From Arthrinium phaeospermum (Eukaryota; Ascomycota; Sordariomycetes; Amphisphaeriales; Apiosporaceae): a stretch of DNA of 64,000 bases. The stretch lies in assembly GCA_006503535.1 (NCBI GenBank), contig QYRS01000007.1:2480001-2544000 (forward strand), in the 5' to 3' direction. Made by a program: the position numbers and the translations under genes. The notes below the pieces were generated by a model. It searched no databases. It saw nothing but the letters and a program-made list of their open reading frames with translations, and had not been told where the DNA came from. This document shows positions 44,322 to 56,576 of the stretch, piece after piece (the stretch's first letter is position 1; each line of letters opens with the position of its first letter).

Positions 44322-45316
44322 CTAGGTATTAGTGAACTCCACCACCGCGAGATCCTGGAGCTGAACTGCTCCCAGGTTTTGCACATCGTACATCGCGTTT
44401 GTTGGCGGGAGGGAGGGATCGTACAGGATCGGATCATCTTTCGGAGTTGACCGAAACAGGGCCCCGATCTTGCTGACCAAGTCAGCACGCGACTTGATCT
44501 GGTATTGACACTGGAACTCCGTGTCGTCGTCGTAGCGTTTTAGGAGAATCGCTACGCGTAGGTGTGCTGGCACCCCCGTTTCGGCTGAAGTGTTTTCCAG
44601 CAGGGTCCAGGACGCCGTATTGGGCTTGCCGTAGTTGCGCTTTTTGAGATCCATGGAGCCGATGATCCTGGTCGCATCGGTTGTTTCCCTGTTGATGGTC
44701 TTCTCCCATTTGAGACTGCCACCAATCTGGGCACCAAAACCTGCCAATTCTTAATATTAGTATTACAATTTTTAAATAGAAAAGATTTTTCGAATTCAAG
44801 ATTTTTGCCTTTCTCGTAAGAAAATAAAGAAACCGGGATAAATACAGGAAAAAGGGGAATGAACGTCGAATAAACATTAAAAGAAACAATATAAAAGGCA
44901 AGCTTACCATCAGCGCCCGCAGAGAGATCCGTAGAGCTGGTCTTGGTTTCGGTTTCGCTCGTCTCGATCAGCGTCATGCGGCCATTCGGGGCAACATTGA
45001 GCACTTCTGGGGAAGGAGTGCCGTTTGTTGAGTAATAGAAGAACTCGATGTCCACAGATGTGATGCGCCTGGCGACCTTCCGCGGATCGAATTGAAAGTC
45101 GTGCACAATGAGCGTCGCAGGCCCTATCCCATCCTCCAGGTAACCGTGAACAACGTCTCGGGCGGTGCAGCGAATGTCTATGGTGCCTTTTCGCTCGACG
45201 ATGTTACTTCGCTGCAGGGGTGCTGAGGGGTCATTTTGCGTGCGGAACGAATTGCCCTCCTCTCCTGCCTCGACCAAGCCGACTTCAAAGTCGTAAGCGT
45301 CAAGATCCGAAGTCAT
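44322..45316 (-). CDS. Uncharacterised fungal protein, two exons (275 aa), divergent from a subtilisin-like gene
   Basis: Exon 1 is 44908–45316 and exon 2 is 44322–44740. The intron is 167 nt and very AT-rich, and phase is kept. No signal peptide or membrane helix is seen. The sequence alternates in a beta-rich way (SVDIEFFYYSTNG; NVAPNGRMTLIETS), has a Gly/Ser-rich central turn (AGADGFGAQIGGSLKWE), and a conserved-looking block NTASWTLLENTSAETGVP. It resembles a fungal family of unknown function that I can recall only by this block. Its size and its head-to-head position next to an ankyrin–S8 protease recall gasdermin–protease pairs of fungi (HET-Q1/HET-Q2), but I do not recognise it as a gasdermin. 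Treat the function as unknown. Confidence 0.75.
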
Positions 45317-45842
45317 GGCTCGTTAGTTGGTACTTTCAACGAACTAGATCTCGTTGGCAACAGGTCCCAGATAGTTCATCATACTATTTATCGTTCTATT
45401 TGTTTATTCCAGTGTCGTAATGATTTAGCAAGAAGTCGAATAATGGTGGTAAGTTGGTAATGGACAAAAGTACGGGCTATTCCTGTAGTCGCTTGCCCCC
45501 GTGCCTGTTGACTGTCCGAGCTGACACTGTGCAACTTTTGTCAGCCAATTTTAATAACGGCAAACCATTGGCCATCAAAACTCAGGTCAGCCACCACCAG
45601 CTTGCTTTTGGGGGCGGCAATTGAAAGTGACTCCGTGATTGGTAGACTCCCTGCATGTCAGCATTTAGCACCATCCCAGCGCAGCGGTGGGCGAGCTGCG
45701 AACCAGCCTTCGCATGAACTGCAAGCCCCTAGGTCGAATAACTGCATCGTAGGTCTGGCCTCCAAGCCCCACCACAGACGTTCATCCTCTCGCCTATTAG
45801 ACTTCAACGAATGTGGTTCGACTACGTCAGTGAGTTTCTACC
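45317..45842. promoter_or_regulatory. Divergent promoter region (unknown protein / ankyrin–subtilisin)
   Basis: These 526 bases separate two head-to-head genes, so they may be co-expressed. No specific motif is recognised. Confidence 0.45.
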
Positions 45843-48800
45843 ATGTCGACGGAGGGCATTTCGCCAGAGACGACCAACCGTCATAGCGACGACCTGCGAG
45901 AAGAAGACCGCGGGGACAACTTGCCCGACGGTGCAAATGACTCTTCGAGTGAGGAAGAAGAAGATGAAGATGAACAGGAAGACGAAGGGGAGCATGAAAT
46001 ATCAACACCCGTCACACGCAAAGACCTGACCAACATTATCGACGAACTTAAGAGAAACGGCCCTGAGAAAGCTATGTATTACGATTTGGACCTAACCAGG
46101 GACGACGATGTCAAGAAGTTCATGAGTGACAACAAAGCGTATACCGACAAGAGCCCGGAGCCACAGAAGCAGAACTTGCTGCACCTTCTCGCCGAGGAGT
46201 CCGACAAGGACGCTTTACCACCTGTCAAGAAGCTGAATAAGTTCATCACGGCTCTTGTCAAACTGCCGGGAGATCTACTGGCGAGGAAGGATGACAACGG
46301 AAACACGCCGCTCCACAAAGCCATCTCCTATCGCAACCGCCGCTTGGTTCGTTGCATGTGCGCCGCCCACGACGAAGTCAATAGAATCCTGGCAACCCAG
46401 ACCTTCAAGTCTGCCAACTGTCTGCATCTGGCTTTGGAGAAGCGGTCGTCGACCAGGGATGACGTTGTGTTGTCCATGCTCATCGACAAGAGCAAAGAGG
46501 ACACACTATGCGCCGTCAATGAAAAGGGTCTCACTCCTCTCCACTTGGCCGTGGCCCACAATCTATGCGACGACGCTCAACTCAAAATCGTCCAGGAGCT
46601 AGTTGCCAAATGCGACAGAGCCATTGCAGCAGACAAGACGAGCAGGCTGGGCTCGCCCTATCGCTACCACGTCCACACCTGCGAGGAAGCCGCGGAGAAG
46701 CGCCGGACGGAGACGATGCCAGAGCGCCCGCAAAGGGCAGAAGAGACGGGACCGAAATCAAAAGGAGTGGGCAAGCTGTACGCCAAGACAGACAAGAAGG
46801 CCGACTTCGCGGCGGGAGAGAAACCCCAACCAAGCATGGAGGAGAGCCGGAACGGCGCTCAAATGAAGCCTGTCCAGATCAACCTGGACAAAAGGCCGAC
46901 TGGCAAATACAAAGATGTCCCGGAGCCTGGTCGGGCCTTTCTTGCGCGTTCCGCCACCATCGAGATGCCTTCGAGTCCTGTTGCGGCCCCGTCGGTCAAC
47001 GGAGACGAAAGGAAAAGAACTTCTTCGAGAAAAACGGGGACGGCAAAGATCCAACCAACCGACATTAGTGTGTCGGCGATCAAGCAGTACCTCAAGAAGT
47101 ACATCTTGCGAACGCGCAACCACGATCAGGCGATGCAACTGCTATACGGCAGCCAACAAGGTAGGAGGGTTGTGGGCTCTTATTTGCTTGCGATGCATCA
47201 CTAATAGCCACGCAGAGAAGCAGATAAACTTCGACCTGAGCAATCTGAACCAGACCGTCGACTCGATCTCCTTGAACCAAATCACCCAAGGATTGCATCA
47301 TCAGGCTTTCGAGGACGTCTTGCAGTACATTGCCATACCACAGCTGAGAGTCGAACAGGCCGCGGCCCCCTCAAAACGGGAGGCTGGACAACGTCCGGCC
47401 AGGTCAGACGGGACCGGTCGAACGGACTTGGTAAACATATTTAGGTGGCTCACTAGAGATAAGAAGGTGGAAACCGTCTTCAAAATCATCGTGGACGACC
47501 TGAAAGAGCCATCACACCAGGACGACGCCATTGAGTCTTGCCTGGAGTCTGTTAAGGGGCTGGAGACGTGGGATTGGAAAAAGCTCGACCTTTCCCCCGA
47601 CGTCATCCAGAGGGCGGCTCCAGATGCCAGAATCGTCCACGTATATTGGAGCGGCAAGAATGCAGTGCTGCGTGCCTGGAGTGAGCCAGAGGGTCTTCGC
47701 AAGTTGAAACAGCTTGAGGAGGTTCATCTCCATACCCAACAAGTGAGTGGTATTAGTTTGTGTCCGACCCGCGGCATTGTTTGTTAACCAAATGAATAAC
47801 CGGATGCAGGGCTCGGAAACAAAAGCTCGAACGCAGAGAAATGTCGCGGAATTCAAACAGCGTATGGAAACGGGGACCAATATCCGCGTAGTGGAGTCCA
47901 AGCTGAAAGGCGACAACCCAAAGAAAGCGAACAATCCCACGTACACAGTCAAGGACGAGTACGAACGACACAAGTGGGTGGAAATCATGGAGAACTTTGC
48001 CGAGTTCCTGCAGATCGCCGAGACTCGGACCGCGACTCAAATCACCATGAAGGAGCCCATCAGGATCGCCGTGATTGACGACGGTGTGAACAGCTTCGAC
48101 CCGACGATCGACTCCAAGGTCATGGGTGGACGGAGCTTCTCCTACCGAGACGAGGAGCAGACTCTGGTGAACCCCTATTATGTATCCAGCGAGGGGCACG
48201 GGACCGCAATGGCGGGGTTCATTCGCAAGATATGCCCCAACGTCGAGATATACGCCTTGCGGTTGGACGAGTACTCTGTCGAGCAGGGCAAACGGTATTT
48301 CACGGCCGCGAGCGCCGAGAAGGTACGTGCGATGACACGAGACGGAATAGAGAAGAGGGGTTTCACAGTGACAGTAGCCGCTGACACCCACTAGGCCGTG
48401 CGAGACGCCATAGAAAAGAAAGCCCACATCATCTCCATGTCCTGGACCATCGAGAAGACCGAAACCAACAAGACCGAGGTCGAGAAGCTGGAAAAGGCCA
48501 TCGCCAGGGCGGCCGAGGACAACATCCTCATGTTCTGCGCCGCGGCCGACGGGGGCGCCCAACGGGACCGCACCTACCCGGCCGCGACAGCGAGCACCAA
48601 GAACATCTTTAAAATAGGCGCGGCCGAGCCGGCAGGGACGGCGACGAAATGGCTGGGCGAGACGCTTGTCGATTTCATCTTCCCGGGGCACGAGGTCGTA
48701 CGGGAGAGGCAGGACGACCCGGGCGTCACCAAGTACACACCCAAGACAGGCTCATCGGTGGCCACGGCGTTGGCATCGGGGCTGGCTGCGCTGGTGTTGT

Positions 48801-49090
48801 ATTGCGTGCAACTCGCGGCGGTGGCACGGCAGAAGAAGGGGGTGGCGGGTGGGGGACGGACGACGGCGATGACAACATCAGCGCAGCAGTCGCTCGGCAA
48901 CCTGGCTGGCTACCAAGCTCTGAAGAACCACGAGAGGATGAAGGAGGCCTTTTTGCAGATTGGCACGACCAAGGACAAGTATATCAGGGTGTGGGAGCGG
49001 TTCGAGAAGCCGGTGAAGGACGCTGAGATGAAACCGAAGGATGAATGGATTGATTGCGTGGAAGCTCTGGCGGAGACGTTCACACGGTAA
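45843..49090 (+). CDS. Ankyrin-repeat protein with C-terminal subtilisin-like (S8) protease domain (1017 aa)
   Basis: Exons 45843–47160, 47216–47742, 47810–48322 and 48395–49090 join in phase. An acidic N-terminus is followed by ankyrin-type units (NGNTPLHKAISYRNRRLV; GLTPLHLAVAHNL), a charged disordered stretch with basic clusters, and a helical region. The S8 protease domain carries Asp705 (IAVIDDG), His745 (EGHGTAMA) and Ser907 (TGSSVATALASG). The oxyanion position usually held by Asn looks like Asp (AAADGG). There is no signal peptide or propeptide, so this is an intracellular protease, not a secreted subtilisin. Fungal NLR-type proteins often use S8 domains as effectors. Here ankyrin repeats probably sense or recruit and the protease cleaves a partner, perhaps the divergent neighbour. 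Confidence 0.92.
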
Positions 49091-49438
49091 AAGTAGCACG
49101 AATGTGACCTTGGTCAAATGTCAGACCTAAAGCTTATGTAAAAGCCATCCCATCTGAGAAACGCATATTGCAGTCTACCCACCTCTGACACCTTGGAAGT
49201 CATGAATGATGAGCCATGTAAAATGACCAGTCGCTCGCATGGGCCGTTGTGTGAGGCTACGGATGAAGCTTCGAGCCTGTGAAAATGGCGCACGTCGTCA
49301 AAATAACCTTTTACTTAACGTCAAAAGCTGGGATCTCCAGCTCATAGATGTACGTATATATCCTGTCTTAAAAACACCCAAGAAGAAGAAGAAAAGAAAA
49401 ACCATTAACTATCTGCCGTGAAGTACCAGACTTAATCA
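49091..49438. other. Convergent 3' intergenic spacer
   Basis: An A-rich tract (about 49370–49405) lies near the middle. No gene is seen. Confidence 0.5.
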
Positions 49439-52400
49439 TCAAATCCAGGCCTCTAAATCATCCCACCCAAAGTTTTGAACCTCATCGATCCTTTCATCCA
49501 GTATTCCGAGAACAGGGTCTCCAATAATTCCACGCATTTGAGAGAACGACTCCCTATGTACTTGCTGGTTGTTGTCGTCGTTCTCTCCATCGTAGCACTG
49601 CTCCGTCCCCAAAGTCAGTTGTACAGAGTCCGACGAGACCCTGGTCGACGATGAGTCTGGCTCAAAGTACCGCCCTTCATCGGACCATACGTTATCAGGA
49701 TCATCATCGATGCAGTCCTCAAGATCATACGGTATGTCCCATGGATCTACGAGGTTCTGCAATGCTGGATGGCTCCAGAATCTCTCGTCTTCTTCTGTCC
49801 AGGGCCGGTGTGACTTGAGCAACTCTTGGACCTGTATGTGCCCACACAGAGATGCGAGACGAACGGCTTTGATATATGGGAGCCGCCCCGCACCTTCTGT
49901 CTTGAACCCATTTCTCAGTAGTAAATGTGTTATATCAAGCCTTCCGTGCATCGCCGCCATCTCCAACGCAGTACCCAAACAGCAAGTGCTTTGCAAATTA
50001 GGGTCAGCACCAGCTCTTAGTAACCGCATAACTATTCCAATATGACCCTTTTCACACGCAGCGGCCAAAGGCGTTTGAGAGCCGTCGTTCCCCAGTCTGT
50101 TTACATCGGCACCTCTCTCAATCAACAACTCAACGATGTCAAATTTTCCATGGGCAATGGAAATCGATAGAGGAGTCTCTCTAAGAAACGATTGACTACT
50201 CTTTGAGACTTCCTCACTGACTTCAACATCAACACCAAGGTCCAGGCAGTCCCGAACCGAAGACATGTCCCTTTTTGCGACGGCAAATTTCAGAGGGCTC
50301 CCTTCTGCATGGTGAGAAACCTCGTTTTGGACGCGATGCCCATTTCGTACCAGACTCCGGATTCGATCTTGCTGGTGCTCATTGTTGAGCAGTAAACAGA
50401 GACATGACGGTGTCAATGGAGAACGGCGGTTGACGAAGAGGTCGAATATTCTTGACTCAGTATGAGCTGCAAACATTTGTACGGAGCCAATAGTACCCCG
50501 ATGCCAGAAGCCACCCGAGAAGTACCTTGGAAGCTTCAAGGGGTCAAAGGTCGTCCCAAACCAATCCGAGTCATGTCTGAGCGCAGGTGTGATTGCTTGC
50601 TGGGACCATGGCAACTGCTGTCTTAGTAGTGTCAAGAGGTCCCAGTTCTCGCTCTGAGCAGCAATACCTATTGCGGTCATTTCTTGGTAGGGCTGATTCG
50701 CATCCTTGTCATGATACTCAAAACGGTTGTTCAACAGCGCTTTGACAATTCCAAAGTCACCACCGCTCTTGGATGCAACCAGAACTGCGGCGCATAACGC
50801 ACCAGCAGTATATCGGGCTGGATTTAGATCGAGTGCCTTCCTAGCTACTTCCCGGGAGCCGGAAAGTATCGCAGCTTCTAAGAAGGATACTTTGACTGGT
50901 CCACTAGTCCTTTCAACCTCAATGGTGTGATAAAGATCACGACACTCGATGGCCAATATCTTGGTAACAAGTTGCCAGTCCCCAAGGAAAGCTGCGTTCG
51001 CGGCGTCTCCTGGGCGAACTTGGGTACCCGTATCTACCAGAATGTGGGCAAGTCGTATCTCAGCTTCCTTTGACCAATCAACTCTTTTATAGAGTTCTTC
51101 GCCTCTACCATCGTAATACTCGCCTTCCTCGTCTTCCTCGTCGAACTCATTTTCCCAGTAATGGGGTCGAAATAGCATCGGAGGATTGAGGTAAAGGAGA
51201 TGTGCAGCCAACTTCAACGCCATGGAAAGCACATCAAAGTCGTCTGTATGCAGTGCTAACTGCTCCAATATAGGTGGAATTTCGGATCCACTGTTGACGA
51301 GGTATCTGCATATGTCTTGTCTTGTACACGGACTTATATGGAAGTTGTCCAAAGTAGATTCCAAAGGCGTACGCAATGGCGTTGAGGTTGGTGCAATAAA
51401 TCGCGTACCCGCATCGCAGTAATATCCACAACGCCTGTTGAGTTGAGCACCTTCTAGGTGCAGAAATTTGACCGTGTCCACACAACCGTACATGCAGGCC
51501 ACTTGAAACAGCGACGGGGATCGCGGGTCCTCACACTCCAGCTCAGCTCCAGCTTGTAAGAAAAGTTGACAAATCTGGATCGAGTTCCACTTAGACGCAG
51601 CAGCTACGTATGAAGCTGTTAATCCATTCGGATCGGCCCAACTAAGATAGTCATGTACACCGCGTCGTGATGTGGTTGGAGTGCCATTTTGATGAGATAT
51701 CAAATACTCCAGAACAGAGATTTTACCGCTTCCGGAAGCGTGTATGAACACATTGTTCCAATGGACCATTTTACTGTACTCGCTATGACCGGAAAGGTAT
51801 TTTATCAGGGATGTTGCAGCCTTGTCTTTGAGTGAATGTAGTATGTACGATAGAGGTGTCTTGTAACAACCGCTGTAGTTGGGCTTGCTATCCATGGCAT
51901 CTCTCTCCAATATACTGTAATGTTCGATCGCTAGCTCATGAATAGGCAAGCCGAATTCTCCAACGCGCTTTGCAATGGATTGGTCGGACTCGCTCGAGAA
52001 CATGACAGCTAAGAACAAGGGATGGAGGCATAGCTGTTGCTCCAGGATAACTGTGTACTCCTCATATCGGGATCCGTTCGGAATAGCTCCACAGTCAAGT
52101 AGCTGCGTTGCTAGGTCGGTTAAAGAGAGAGCTAAAGATATCTGCAGACCTGATGTCCGCGCAGGTTCATCTGATTCCCATATTGAAATCGGTGTATTTG
52201 GGTCTTGGCCGGCTCGCAATAACCATTTGAGCACCAGAATCCCTCTATCAGTGCCATATCGGATCTTGTACTCCAACTTTGAAGAGGCATACCAAAGGAA
52301 CAGGAAGGTTTCCTGGAAAAGCTTTTCGCAAACAGCCCGAATACTAATATCGTATTCTTGCAGTGTGAGCGAAGCCAAAAGGAGTCCTGACCTTTCGACA

Positions 52401-53373
52401 AGACTGAGTAGATGGTCAAACATCTGCATGTCATGTCCATGCAAATTGACAGAGAGGTTTTGATTCGACAATTGCAATAGTAGCAACTTGAGCCGTTCTT
52501 CAAGTAATACTTCTGATTGCCCCGAAACAATAAGACCCAATCGCCTCATGGAATCGTCACTTTTTAGCTCTGGGATTTCGCTCGCGATATTTGACAACCA
52601 CCGATTGCCGTGTCGACTGTACAAGTATTCTTGAAAACCCAAATAGTGAAGGTATTCATTGGGTGGAACAGGCACTGCGGCATGGTCGGATGTTTGGTGA
52701 CTTGGGATTACTGGACACCGTCAGGAAAGCCCAAAGGGCATTAAAACTAATGATTCGTACTCACTTCGAAGCTGTTGTATACTCGATACCAGCCATGGCA
52801 AGTCCTCAGGCCACGGAATATCTACCTCTGCCATTTTCGGTGTGGCCGAACGTATAGCAATCTGTAAGGTCTCAATGGGCTGTGGCGTTGGAACTGAATT
52901 GTACGTTAGCATATGTAATCCATTGGCTACCATGACAGGCCTACCGAGACCAAGATTGTATGAGTGAGTTTCAACATCATAACGCCTGATTTGCTTTACC
53001 CAGTTCCTTGGTCTCATGCGCTGCCTGTTACCGAGGACGAGCGAGCCCAATCTATAGTCACTGTCTGCTTGCTTTGACTGTTGCAAATGACGTGCGGCTC
53101 GCCAAAAGTCAGCGGCGTAGCCTCTTGGGGCCCTCCTACGCAGTCCCCAGATCTTATTCAGTCTGTAGTTCAGTTGTTGCTTTCTGTCTGTATCGTTAAT
53201 GTGAAATCCAGGGGTGATACAAGGACAAAATCTTACGTGACGCGAAAGCCTTGTTCCTCTAGCCAATCTCTGATTTCGCCGAGGCTGAGGCTCTCTCTGA
53301 CAAACTTGCACTCAATGTCCTTTTTGAAGGTCTCCCATTTGAGGCTTTTCGCAAGTCGCTTGCTGGATCCCAT
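49439..53373 (-). CDS. Clr5-domain protein with long ankyrin-repeat region (about 1263 aa)
   Basis: Exons 53237–53373, 52765–53183 and 49439–52674 join in phase across introns of 53 and 90 nt. The N-terminus is a Clr5 domain (WETFKKDIECKFVRESLSL, then GFRVT|KQQLNYRLNKIWGLRR across the splice), a small helical DNA-binding-like module common in fungi. The start at 53373 fits; an in-frame ATG at 53430 would add 19 residues. A variable middle follows, then ankyrin repeats mostly in the last 700 residues (FLRETPLSISIAHGKFDIVE; SQTPLAAACEKGHIGIVMRL). The C-terminus is acidic. Such Clr5–ankyrin proteins are numerous and of unknown role. It is a probable nuclear or regulatory protein. Confidence 0.88.
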
Positions 53374-54115
53374 GATTCCGAGGTGCAGATTGAGCGTAGG
53401 AAGATTTAGAAAGATAGGCCAGGAGGCCATGATTCAATTGCAGCCTGACGGCCCTGATGTATCCATTTTGCGGCATCTGGAGACGCCCTTCAGTGCTGAA
53501 AAGGGGTGGGCTCCGTGGTAGAGCTACTGTTACTTGATTGGTTAAGACCACTATTTGAATATGCATGTCTTAACAAGTTGGGCGTTGGTGCTCTGCATGT
53601 CATCGCCTCAATGGTACCCATCTGCACAGCCTGAACCAGTGGACGGCTCGTAGAGCTTGGCCATTCCTACCACACATGGTTTCGTCAGGTCCTGATTGGA
53701 GCTTGACATTATCTAAAAACGCGAAAACCCCTCAAACCAATTACAGTCCCCAACCCTGCAGTAGCGATGTCACGTATCGACAGGCAAGTTTACAACGGTG
53801 CAATACGCTCTCTGGCCTCCGATTGGGCCCACCCGGTATCTGAAAATCTAGAAGGCTGACCACCTATGTTTGGCACTGGTCGAGAACATATAGCAACGGC
53901 CAACTACAATGTAGAATGACATGACCAGGTATACTTAACATAAAAAGGCTATTCCATCTCCAAGACCATGGAAACTATCGTGTATTTTGCAACAATGCAC
54001 ATCTCTTAATTAGATCAAATTGGATTGACCACTGTTATACGCATTTCGAACCCCTTATAAAAAAATAATCACCAACCCCTTGAGTACCACTCAACAGCGA
54101 GTTCATATATCAAGC
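53374..54115. other. Intergenic region (0.7 kb)
   Basis: These are divergent promoters of the Clr5–ankyrin gene and the small membrane protein. Nothing else is recognised. Confidence 0.5.
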
Positions 54116-54352
54116 ATGGAGTTCACGAGCCAAGCAGTCATCGGCATAGTTGGAGTAGTAGTAACCCTACCCCCAACATCCCTGGTGGTCTGGAGATGCT
54201 GGTCCCGTGGCGAGCGTAACAAGCATAACGAACAGGCGAACGGTGAGTCTGGAGAAACAACCGTGCACCCCGATATGACAGGGCTGACTATAAACCTCCC
54301 AAGCCATATCATCATCGCAACCAACCGTCGAGACCCCAGTGTCCAGCGCTGA
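54116..54352 (+). CDS. Small single-pass membrane protein (78 aa)
   Basis: The frame starts at ATG 54116. Residues ~6–26 form one hydrophobic segment (AVIGIVGVVVTLPPTSLVVW), followed by a basic stop-transfer cluster (RCWSRGERNK) and a polar tail with a hydrophobic patch (TGLTINLPSHIIIA). The order suggests a type III membrane protein with a cytosolic tail. Small proteins with this layout are common in filamentous fungi but uncharacterised. It lies beside a stretch of NLR- and ankyrin-type genes; whether the tail patch is an interaction or amyloid-type motif is speculation. No intron is needed. Confidence 0.55.
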   Translation: MEFTSQAVIGIVGVVVTLPPTSLVVWRCWSRGERNKHNEQANGESGETTVHPDMTGLTINLPSHIIIATNRRDPSVQR

Positions 54353-55089
54353 TATGGCCTGAAAGTGGCTATTTCGGTTGAAGCATTGAGGATGACGTAT
54401 AGGCAAGCTTTACAACAACAACCAGTACAAGCGCGGCCGCCGGAGAAGAGTTCTTAGGGCCTGATGAACTGTTGAGGATTAGCTAGACTAAAACATATAC
54501 ACAGTGTTGTTAATATGCCCAACGACACTCAGATTCTCTCCACAGACGCCACCCTTCAGTAAAGTGACTATTGTAAATCACTTCAAGTCTAAAGAGCCTG
54601 CCAACATAGCCAATTCTCACAACCCAGAGACTCAACGATAACCAATCGGCTTGTTAAGATATGTTTCTCGTTAACTCAATGTATCGTTCAGTGAAACAGT
54701 CGGCGATATGCTTGCCACCCGTCGTTTCCACAGTCGGCCAGTATGTTCTTCGTTGTTATGCCCCTGAATCGGGCACCGGTACGATGATACGCGACCTAGC
54801 CCCTTTGGGTCTACTCTATTGTGACTAGGTCAGATTTATCGGCTGTAGCAGGTTTCGAAAGGGCCTAGTTGTGACGATACGACCGGAATACGCCACATCC
54901 TTTTAAGTATACCACTTTCTCTTGCCGTTGGGATGATGGCAGCAAAATTGACAGATAACTTAGTATGATGTGGTAGAAAGAAGCCCGGCGTCTCCCATAT
55001 ACGCCTTGCACCCGGAAAAATAACTCATGCTTCCGCGTGACCGTGCGCTTCAGGCTCTCCGAGGCTTCCTTCGTGTCCCCCAAGTCCAC
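54353..55089. other. Intergenic region (0.7 kb), convergent
   Basis: No gene or RNA is recognised. Confidence 0.5.
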
Positions 55090-56576
55090 CTAGGTCTCGC
55101 TCGTGCGCGGGGCTACCCCCGGAATACTGGTGCCGCTACCGGTCTCGCACGTCGTGCTCTTCTGGGCGTTGCATCCGAGGTCTTCCACCCGGACTTTGGA
55201 CGTCCCCGCCTTGGCGATGCGGTCTTCGTCACCCCCCGTGCCGGCGATGGTCACGAAGCGGTGGCTGTTCTCATTGTCGTCGAGGCTGAAGTGACACCGG
55301 TCGGACGATTGCGTGGACGACCGGTCGCGAATGTATTTGAAGAAGCCGCGCAAGGATGGGAGCGAGCCGGCGATGATGCCGACGCCGCACTCGACCTCGG
55401 ACCAGATGACGATGTGGGCGCATTTGTCTGTGCATCGGGGAAAGTTTTACATGTCAGCCTATCTGCGGGTGAACGCAGTGAGTTCGGGTAGGTGCAGAAA
55501 CTCACAGTAGTGGTCCACGGAAGTTGTGTAGGCGCTCAGATAGGGCAGCCGCACAATGGTAGACAAGCTGGCCACGGCGCCGAGCGCCAAGACGAGGGCG
55601 ACGGAGACCTTGACCTTTCGCTTTATGTTCATCTTCCAGAGGATGAAGTAGGGGAGAACGGCGCACGTCCAGTCGGTGATGATGGACGAGACCGAGATCA
55701 AGTAGCTGGTGTTCTGGATGATGGAGTAGTCCTTACAGCTGCCCGCGTTGGTCAGGGCTGGGTCCCAGTTCTTTGCGACGGGTTGGCAGGTGATGATGAT
55801 GGCGACCTAAGGAAAGAAACAGGAGTAAGTATGAGTTGCTTGGATGGTTGTAGCCTCCCCCCAGCGACCAGGGTCACATACGAATCCTAGCATGGCGCTA
55901 ACAGTGGACAATATCATGACACCCCAAAGCGGGATGGTATGCCGCCTCTCGTTCGTAATACGGAAAAGTGAAAAGCAGATGCTGCACTTGATGAAGGGTA
56001 GACTCCAAGCATATGTAATCTGCCTACGTTCCCCTATCATTAGCCAAGACTCTCAATCTTTGCGACTATTCATCACCACGAAAGCAACAAAGGACTCACC
56101 AGAGTACAAAATACTACAGAAACGAATATTGTTAACACTACGTCCATCCGAACCTTGATCTGAGTCGATTTACCATGGTCGCAGCCGGGCCATTCCAGGG
56201 GTTCGCAAGGACCTTCTCATCGCGGCTTCCCAGGCCAGCGAAGCAGGCAAGACAGCTAAAAATAGAATTGGTGACGAATAGGCACTGCGATCCGGGGGTT
56301 TCGTCTGTTAGTTGGGCCTCGGATGTGGTGGGCGGCCTTCCGCCATGTCCTTTCTTGACTTACAGCTGCGATGACCATGAAGGCATCATCAATCCCCAAC
56401 GCGTCGATGGCGTGGCGGGCGTAAAGTCGCAACCCCACCACCATGATGGCGAAAACGGCCAGAGCAGTCGTGATGATCAGGCACGTCACAGCGAGTGCGT
56501 CGGCATCCGTCAACCAGTTCTCGGGCAGGTCGCTGAAGGCGACGATCGGTGGGATGGGCGCCGTAGGGTCTGCCAT
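55090..56576 (-). CDS. Rhodopsin-domain (PTH11-like) seven-helix membrane protein (372 aa)
   Basis: Six exons (56364–56576, 56174–56284, 56100–56113, 55882–56023, 55506–55806, 55090–55427) join in phase, including a 14-nt micro-exon. Family blocks appear in order: LRLYARHAI…DDAFMVIAA, GLGSRDEKV, QITYAWSLPFIKCSICFSLFR, CQPVAKNWDP, SSIITDWTCAVLPYFILWK, and IWSEVECGVGIIAGSLPSLR. This is the fungal rhodopsin-domain family that includes PTH11-related receptors. It has seven membrane segments, an extracellular N-terminus and a Ser/Thr-rich cytosolic tail. It probably acts as a surface sensor at the plasma membrane. The N-terminal CFEM domain of true PTH11 is absent. Ligand unknown. Confidence 0.88.

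Noticed and set aside
47753..48691. 312-codon minus-strand frame over the protease domain
   Set aside because: Antisense to the S8 catalytic domain, and no domain of its own.
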